Below, piece by piece: positions 58,676-64,000 of a stretch of DNA of 64,000 nt. This stretch comes from Qipengyuania sp. S6317L1. GTDB taxonomy: Bacteria; Pseudomonadota; Alphaproteobacteria; Sphingomonadales; Sphingomonadaceae. The notes under the pieces were generated by a model. That model was not told the DNA's origin. It saw only the letters and a program-made list of their open reading frames with translations, and did not search any database. Numbering within the stretch: position 1 is the first letter of the stretch; the number at the start of each line of letters is the position of its first letter. The DNA lies in assembly GCF_023015615.1 (NCBI RefSeq), contig NZ_JALKAJ010000004.1:474348-538347 (forward strand). The letters run 5' to 3'. The position numbers and the translations under genes are program-made.

Positions 58676-59826
58676 ACCTCCTGATGCGCCCTGCAACGAT
58701 GATCATCCTAGTGATCGGCCTTGTCGTCACCGGCTTTGTCGTGTGGTCACAATGGGCCGAACTCGATCAGGTCACCCGCGCGCCGGGCAAGGTCGTTCCC
58801 TTCTCCCGCGTTCAGATCGTGCAAAGCGAACAGGACGGCGCGATTGCCAATATCGCCGTGCGCGAGGGCGAAGCGGTTGAAGCGGGCCAGACCTTGATCG
58901 AACTCGACCGCGTGCAACTCGAAGCCGGCCTGCGCGAAGCGCGCGTCAAGGTCGCAGCGCTCGAAACCCGCATGGCGCGCATCAATGCAGAGCTTTACGA
59001 CCGCCCGCTTTCCTTCCCCGCCTCGGTCAGCGGCTATCCCGAATTCATGGCCAACCAGCGCCAGTTGTATCAACGCCGCCGCCGCGCGCTCAATGATGAG
59101 CTGCGCACTTTGGAGAATCTGGCCGACCTCCAGCGGCAGGAGCTGGAGCTTTCGGAGCCGCTTCTGGAAACCGGCGATGTTGCGCGCTCGGAAATCATCC
59201 GGATGCAGCGGCAGGTCGTCGAAACGCAAGGGCGCATTTCCAAGGTGCGTTCTGACCATGCGCGCGATCTTCAGACCGAGTTTGCACAGACCGACGAAGA
59301 GCTCGCCTCAGCGCGCGAGATACTGGCTCGGGCCGACGACCGTCTTCGCGCCTCAGCGCTTACCGCGCCAGCTGCAGGCATCGTCAAAAACGTGCGCTTC
59401 AACACCATCGGAGGCTTTGTGCGCGCGGGCGAAGAAGTGCTTCAGATCGTGCCCATGGGCGAAAAGCTCATCGTGGAGGCAAGAGTGCCTCCGCGCGACA
59501 TTGCCTTCGTCAAATCCGGCCAACGCGCGCGGGTCAATTTCGATGCTTACGACAATGCGATCTATGGCTCTGCCGATGGCACAGTCGTCTTCATCAGCCC
59601 GGACACCTTGACCGAGCAATCCCCTGACGGGTCGAGCGAAACATATTACCGCGTGAACCTTGAAGTCGATACCGAGCCCATGATCGAAGTCGAGGGCCGC
59701 GAGCCGATCAATCTGCAAGCCGGCATGACCGCCACGGCAGAGATCCTGACCGGGGAATCAACCGTTTGGAACTATATCACCAAGCCGATCCTGAAGACTG
59801 TTTCGGACAGCCTGCAAGAGAAGTAG
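58672..59826 (+). CDS. HlyD-family membrane fusion protein of type I secretion
   Basis: 384 aa. One N-terminal transmembrane segment (TMIILVIGLVVTGFVVWSQW), then a lipoyl-like and beta-barrel core (PGKVVPFSRVQIVQSEQDG, VREGEAVEAGQTLIELD) and long coiled-coil hairpins around residues 90-230. It bridges the ABC transporter and the TolC tunnel. The gene overlaps the ATPase gene and is 179 nt upstream of the RTX substrate gene. Confidence 0.95.
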   Translation: MNLLMRPATMIILVIGLVVTGFVVWSQWAELDQVTRAPGKVVPFSRVQIVQSEQDGAIANIAVREGEAVEAGQTLIELDRVQLEAGLREARVKVAALETRMARINAELYDRPLSFPASVSGYPEFMANQRQLYQRRRRALNDELRTLENLADLQRQELELSEPLLETGDVARSEIIRMQRQVVETQGRISKVRSDHARDLQTEFAQTDEELASAREILARADDRLRASALTAPAAGIVKNVRFNTIGGFVRAGEEVLQIVPMGEKLIVEARVPPRDIAFVKSGQRARVNFDAYDNAIYGSADGTVVFISPDTLTEQSPDGSSETYYRVNLEVDTEPMIEVEGREPINLQAGMTATAEILTGESTVWNYITKPILKTVSDSLQEK

Positions 59827-60005
59827 TCGGCATCGTCATAAGACAATAGCTGCGCCTGACTTGCATGAACCTTCTAAAGCGCTAGAGTTCTTGTCGAAAT
59901 TGCGACGGGTCAATTACTTGTTCCTATGCCAAGGCGTAAGAAAGGTGCCCCTCCTGCCGCAGGAAAAAACCATTCGGCGATCAACACACAGCAGCGAAAG
60001 TCACC

Positions 60006-63000
60006 ATGTCACAAGCCTTTGCAACCGGTCCCGGTTTTGAAATCTTCAACCTTCAATCAGGTGATGCGCGTGGCACCGTTCTCAGCCCGGATGAAACCAC
60101 ACTTTATGTGTCATCAGGCGTCGGCTTTTTCGTGCAATACGACGTTGCGACCCGCACGCTTCTTCAGTTTGACAATCTGAACATAAACTTTTCTGCGCTT
60201 ACCATCTCTGACGACGGAAACACGATTTACGGCATCGGCGTGCCAACCGGAACCGCCGCCTCGCCGTTGATCTACGAAATCGACGTATCGAATGGCTCGG
60301 GATCAAACCTTGTGCCGATACCGCTGCCCAATTCCTCGGGCCTCAACCCGAGCGATATCGAATATGTCTCTGGCGACAAGTTGCTGATCTCGGGCCCGCC
60401 ATCGCATGTTTATGATCTGGCAACGCAGACGGCGGTGCAGTCCTTCGATCCGGGCTTCAATACCAATTCGGTGATCTACGAGGACGATGGCATCGCGCTT
60501 ATCGCTGACATCGACATTTCCGATGCGCAGATCCAGATCTATAACGAAGCGCAAGGCCAGGTGGTCGGCACGATTAGCCCTGGCACTGGTATTCAGCCGC
60601 GCAATTTCAACAATGGCGTCATGGCGGTCTCGGCGGAGGCCGGCCTCATCGCCGTGCGCGTCGGGTTCGAAGGGATCAAGGTCTACGATCTTGCTGGCAA
60701 CATCGTTTTCGCAGAACGGTTTTTCGGCGTTTACGAAGACGGTATGGCCTTCAGTTCTGATGGCGCTTTCCTGCTTGGTTACAACTCCAACACGCTGAGC
60801 GTGATCGACACATCGAACTGGACCGTCCGCCGCGTGTTCGACATGTCAGGCAGCGGGCTTTCAGGTGGAAGCGCAGGAGGCTCGAACGGAGATTCTGTCC
60901 GTATCACCAGTGATGACCAGACCATCATCATCACCAATGAAGAAACCGGCTACATCAACATCATCTCCCTGAGCGAGCCGATTGGCTCTGATCCCGGCGT
61001 GATCGGAAGCGAGGGCGATGATAATCTTCAGGCGATCCTTGGCCAGGATGTAGATGGTTTAGGCGGGAATGACCGGCTAGAAATTGACTTAAGATCAGCC
61101 ACCCAAGGCGTAATCGCCGACTTCAGAGGGCTAGCAACAGGCGCAGTCACCGTCGAAGGCGCGACAATCGTTAATATCGAAAATATCCAGATCATCGAGG
61201 GCTCTGAATTTGCCGATTTCCTCGCGCCCTATCAGGATTTCCCAATCGGCAATGGCATCATCAACGGCTATGGCGGTGATGATGAGATCATCATCAGCAT
61301 GTCTATTGGCGGCGGGGGACCTCAAGTCTCAGGCGGCGAAGGCGATGATCTGATCGACGCGCGCGGCACTTTCAATGGCGGCGATTATTTCGGCGGCAAT
61401 GGCAACGATACCATCTACACCGGGCAAAGTTTCAGAGCATTCGCCTTTGGCGGTGAAGGCGACGACATCATCGAAACCTATGGCTCCGCAGATGGCGGCG
61501 CGGGCAACGATGTGATCACTTTGTTCGAGCCGGGCGATGTGAGCGGAACGACCATGTCTGCCACTGGCGGCGATGGTGATGACATCATCAGCGTTGATCT
61601 TTCCGACCGCTTTGGTGACCCGCCAGATGCGAGCCTTTCGGGAGGTGCGGGCGCGGACTTTTTGACCGGCGGTAATGGCAATGATTTCCTGGCCTCAGAC
61701 GGCACCCTCTCAGAATCGGTCGACAATGGCGTTGAAGTCGACACGCTTATCGGCGGAGCAGGAAGCGATCGGCTGATCGCAGGCATTGGCGACAATGTTG
61801 ATGGCGGCGATGGTTTCGACTTGGTCTCGCTCTCATTTGGTGGAGCGCAAAGCGGCATTACGCTCAACACGGACGATTTGTTAGCTGGCTCTTCGGTGAT
61901 CTTCGGAGGAGGCACAATCCAAAATGTCGAAACGATCGAGCGCATTATTGGGACCGAGTTTGCCGATAATATCACCGTGGGGCCAGGAAGTGCGCCGCCC
62001 TCTTCGAGAACGCAAGTCGAGGGCAGAGGCGGCAATGATGTCTTCAACAACAATGGCGGCGCAGCGACCTTCGTGGGCGAGCAAGGCGATGACCGTTATT
62101 TGGTAACGGACAATGCGGGCTTTGGATCGTTTTTCGGCGGTGACGGCATTGATACGATCGACCTTTCCGCCACCACCACCGGCCTTACCGTTGCGCTATC
62201 GGATAATCCGCAAAGCACCTTTGGCTCTAGCGATGTGACCGAGCAATTGAGCGATGTCGAAAACATCGAAGGCGGTTCTGGGAACGACACACTGACAGGT
62301 TCGGTCGTTGCCAATGTGATCAACGGCAATGGCGGCAATGACATTATCGACGGCGGCTTCGGCGACAATACCCTGAACGGGGGCGCAGGGGTAGACGAGC
62401 TCCAATTCCTGTTCGCCAATGCGCCTGCGACCTTTGATCTGCGGGTTACCACGGCGCAACAGGTGGGCACGGGCATTGTAACCGCAAGCGGCTTTGAAAA
62501 CGTCACCGGATCGCAGTCCGGCGACACTCTTACGGGCGATAGCGGGGCCAATGTTATCCGTGGCATGGGCGGCAATGACCGCATCGACGGCGCTGGCGGC
62601 GACGATGAATTGGACGGCGGGGCTGGCACGGATACGCTGCGTTTTGGCAGCGCGGCACAGGGCGTGTCGATCAATCTGGCACTCACCACTGCACAAGACA
62701 CCGGCGTCGGGCTCATCACCGTAAGCAGCTTTGAAAACCTTGAAGGTTCGGCCTTTGACGACACGCTCACCGGAACATCGGGCAACAATGTCATCACCGG
62801 CGGCAATGGCGATGACACGATTGATGGCGGGGCCGGTTTCGACCGAGCCGTGTTCAGTGGAGATTTCGCCCAGTTCGCGGTTCTTGAAAGTCAGAACGGC
62901 ATCTATTCCATCGCTGGCCAAGGGGTCGATAGCGTCACGCAGGTTGAAGTGCTGCGCTTTGACGACATCAACGTACTGCTCGACCTTGGCACCGGCCTTG

Positions 63001-63662
63001 CGATTGATCCGGGGAACGATGACCCGAACACCTTCATGGTCAATATCCGCGATTTTGACGGTAATGACATTGGCGCAGGACAGCATTGGGTGCGCATTGG
63101 CGTGGCCGATGCAAACCTTGATGGCAGCGACGATGTCATCTTCGTGAACCGGGTAAATGGCCGCTTTGCAGAAGTGGGCGTCAACGCGAACGGCCTTGTC
63201 CAGTTCGACAATCATGGACAAGGCGGCGACACGCGCGTGGTCGGCATCTATATCGACCCGCTCGTCGAAGCAGGGACCGTGGAACAAGGCGGCCCCTTCG
63301 ACAGCCAGCAGCGCTTCCAGAACGACCTTTTCATCGGCAACATCGCGCGGGTTCTCGGATCACAGGATTATGACGGCGATGGCTTTGCCGAGATTTACTT
63401 CGCCCTCACCGATGGCACCGCTTATCTGCGCGCTCTGATGCACGCCGATGGCAATATCCAATATGCCAATTACCAGAGCCAGGAGCAGGTTACCGAATAT
63501 CTCAACTCGCAAGGATTTGGCGAGGAAACCTATGGCGATTGGTTCCCGCCGCCCGCGCCACCTCCCGTCGCGATGAACGATATTGCCGCCGCTTCGGCGA
63601 TGGATGCAGGCGAGCTTCTCTACGCGCGTCAGGACATGATCCAGCCCGAGTTCTTCGGCTAA
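60006..63662 (+). CDS. Large RTX-type secreted protein with N-terminal beta-propeller-like domain
   Basis: 1218 aa. There is no cleavable signal peptide; the export signal is expected at the C-terminus. Residues about 1-330 have repeated VYDLAGNIVF/DGNTIYGIG-type segments, like a YVTN/SMP-type propeller. From about 330 to 1000, many RTX nonapeptides follow (GGAGADFLTGGNGNDFL, GGAGFDRAVF, GGNGGNDIIDGG), which bind calcium. The last 180 residues hold two calcium-type D-x-D-G blades (DANLDGSDDVIFV, DYDGDGFAEIYF) and end in EFFG. It is the likely substrate of the adjacent type I system. Confidence 0.93.
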   Translation: MSQAFATGPGFEIFNLQSGDARGTVLSPDETTLYVSSGVGFFVQYDVATRTLLQFDNLNINFSALTISDDGNTIYGIGVPTGTAASPLIYEIDVSNGSGSNLVPIPLPNSSGLNPSDIEYVSGDKLLISGPPSHVYDLATQTAVQSFDPGFNTNSVIYEDDGIALIADIDISDAQIQIYNEAQGQVVGTISPGTGIQPRNFNNGVMAVSAEAGLIAVRVGFEGIKVYDLAGNIVFAERFFGVYEDGMAFSSDGAFLLGYNSNTLSVIDTSNWTVRRVFDMSGSGLSGGSAGGSNGDSVRITSDDQTIIITNEETGYINIISLSEPIGSDPGVIGSEGDDNLQAILGQDVDGLGGNDRLEIDLRSATQGVIADFRGLATGAVTVEGATIVNIENIQIIEGSEFADFLAPYQDFPIGNGIINGYGGDDEIIISMSIGGGGPQVSGGEGDDLIDARGTFNGGDYFGGNGNDTIYTGQSFRAFAFGGEGDDIIETYGSADGGAGNDVITLFEPGDVSGTTMSATGGDGDDIISVDLSDRFGDPPDASLSGGAGADFLTGGNGNDFLASDGTLSESVDNGVEVDTLIGGAGSDRLIAGIGDNVDGGDGFDLVSLSFGGAQSGITLNTDDLLAGSSVIFGGGTIQNVETIERIIGTEFADNITVGPGSAPPSSRTQVEGRGGNDVFNNNGGAATFVGEQGDDRYLVTDNAGFGSFFGGDGIDTIDLSATTTGLTVALSDNPQSTFGSSDVTEQLSDVENIEGGSGNDTLTGSVVANVINGNGGNDIIDGGFGDNTLNGGAGVDELQFLFANAPATFDLRVTTAQQVGTGIVTASGFENVTGSQSGDTLTGDSGANVIRGMGGNDRIDGAGGDDELDGGAGTDTLRFGSAAQGVSINLALTTAQDTGVGLITVSSFENLEGSAFDDTLTGTSGNNVITGGNGDDTIDGGAGFDRAVFSGDFAQFAVLESQNGIYSIAGQGVDSVTQVEVLRFDDINVLLDLGTGLAIDPGNDDPNTFMVNIRDFDGNDIGAGQHWVRIGVADANLDGSDDVIFVNRVNGRFAEVGVNANGLVQFDNHGQGGDTRVVGIYIDPLVEAGTVEQGGPFDSQQRFQNDLFIGNIARVLGSQDYDGDGFAEIYFALTDGTAYLRALMHADGNIQYANYQSQEQVTEYLNSQGFGEETYGDWFPPPAPPPVAMNDIAAASAMDAGELLYARQDMIQPEFFG

Positions 63663-63721
63663 ACGGCAAGGCTGGCGGGATGATTGCTCGTGGCGTGATC
63701 GCGCCCCGAGCGGCGGCCCCG

Positions 63722-64000
63722 TCAGCCAAACACTTCGGCGTGAAACAGGTCCATCGGGGCCATCGCCGCGGCGGGCATTGCCGCTGCGCCGCTTGCGCCA
63801 TCCGCGTCAGGGGCAGAGAACCAGTTGCCGTATGTCTCTTCGCCAAAGCCATTGGCGGTGAGATAGTCGATCACACCGCGCTCGTCCTGATAGTTGGCGT
63901 AGCGTATGTTGCCATCGGCCTCCATGATGGCGCGCAAGAATGCTGTGCCATCGGTGAGCGCGAAATACACCTCCTGCAACCCGTCACCATCATAGTCATC
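63722..64000 (-). CDS. RTX-type secreted protein C-terminus (partial)
   Basis: The frame is open to the right edge (about 92 codons read from DDYDGDGLQEVYFALTDG) and stops at 63722. It closely matches the C-terminus of the 1218-aa RTX protein (QDYDGDGFAEIYFALTDG, GFGEETYG-WF) and ends in LFHAEVFG, like the ...QPEFFG tail. It is convergent with the 1218-aa gene, so a second, tandemly duplicated but oppositely oriented substrate is encoded beyond the window. The 60 bases between the two stops hold no clear terminator. Confidence 0.9.
   Translation of the reverse strand, partial: DDYDGDGLQEVYFALTDGTAFLRAIMEADGNIRYANYQDERGVIDYLTANGFGEETYGNWFSAPDADGASGAAAMPAAAMAPMDLFHAEVFG

Overview
The window is a GC-rich chromosomal segment of an alphaproteobacterium. 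Members of Sphingomonadales, probably Erythrobacteraceae, fit best. The reasons are the alphaproteobacterial CsgH-type curli chaperone, the split MetH with an ArsR-methyltransferase regulator, the dense set of acyl-CoA catabolism genes, and a BciA-type divinyl chlorophyllide reductase that suggests an aerobic anoxygenic phototroph or a relative of one. This placement is inference from gene content; no rRNA is present. Genes are tightly packed, with many ATGA, GTGA, TGATG or TAATG junctions, and no insertion sequence, phage, CRISPR array or origin is visible.

Layout. (1) 1-4235, minus: an operon for a multiheme cytochrome c, a two-domain GlcG/HbpS-like heme-binding lipoprotein and a truncated putative outer-membrane protein, which together could form an envelope redox system. 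(2) 4536-14943: a paired acyl-CoA dehydrogenase operon with a clear terminator, a concentrative nucleoside transporter, a DUF6702 protein coupled to an M1 peptidase, argE, tRNA-Gly(CCC), and a Rieske oxygenase divergent from a TetR regulator with a strong palindrome between them. (3) 15304-22395, plus: valine (isobutyryl-CoA) degradation: mmsA, RidA-like, isobutyryl-CoA dehydrogenase, VOC protein, 3-hydroxyisobutyryl-CoA hydrolase, enoyl-CoA hydratase and mmsB, with an AT-richer orphan gene wedged before mmsB. (4) An Nmad3-like protein and a flippase. (5) 24587-29380, minus: gcvT-gcvH-gcvPA-gcvPB behind a tandem glycine riboswitch.

(6) 29527-40893, minus, is the most striking part: a curli-like amyloid locus in the order csgF, csgG, four large curlin-repeat proteins (632, 576, 337 and 834 aa), a 201-aa curlin-repeat protein, a secreted protein of unknown function and csgH. 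Each large curlin gene is followed by its own GC-rich hairpin, and a 39-aa mini-ORF resembling a collapsed curlin gene lies in one gap. E. coli CsgA is about 150 aa, so these subunits are several times larger.

(7) 41151-47323, minus: methionine and one-carbon operon (ArsR-methyltransferase regulator, metF, metH N-half, GNAT, metH C-half) with a perfect-arm palindrome at its promoter. (8) 47559-50514, plus: an oxidoreductase, aldo/keto reductase and Fe/2-oxoglutarate dioxygenase cassette of unknown product. (9) 50733-53473, minus: sodium/solute symporter coupled to bciA. (10) 53831-64000: a glycosyltransferase, then a complete type I secretion system (TolC, ABC transporter, HlyD) next to a 1218-aa RTX protein, converging on a second RTX paralogue cut by the window edge.

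Most work here is recognition by eye of motifs and family signatures; no database search was run.
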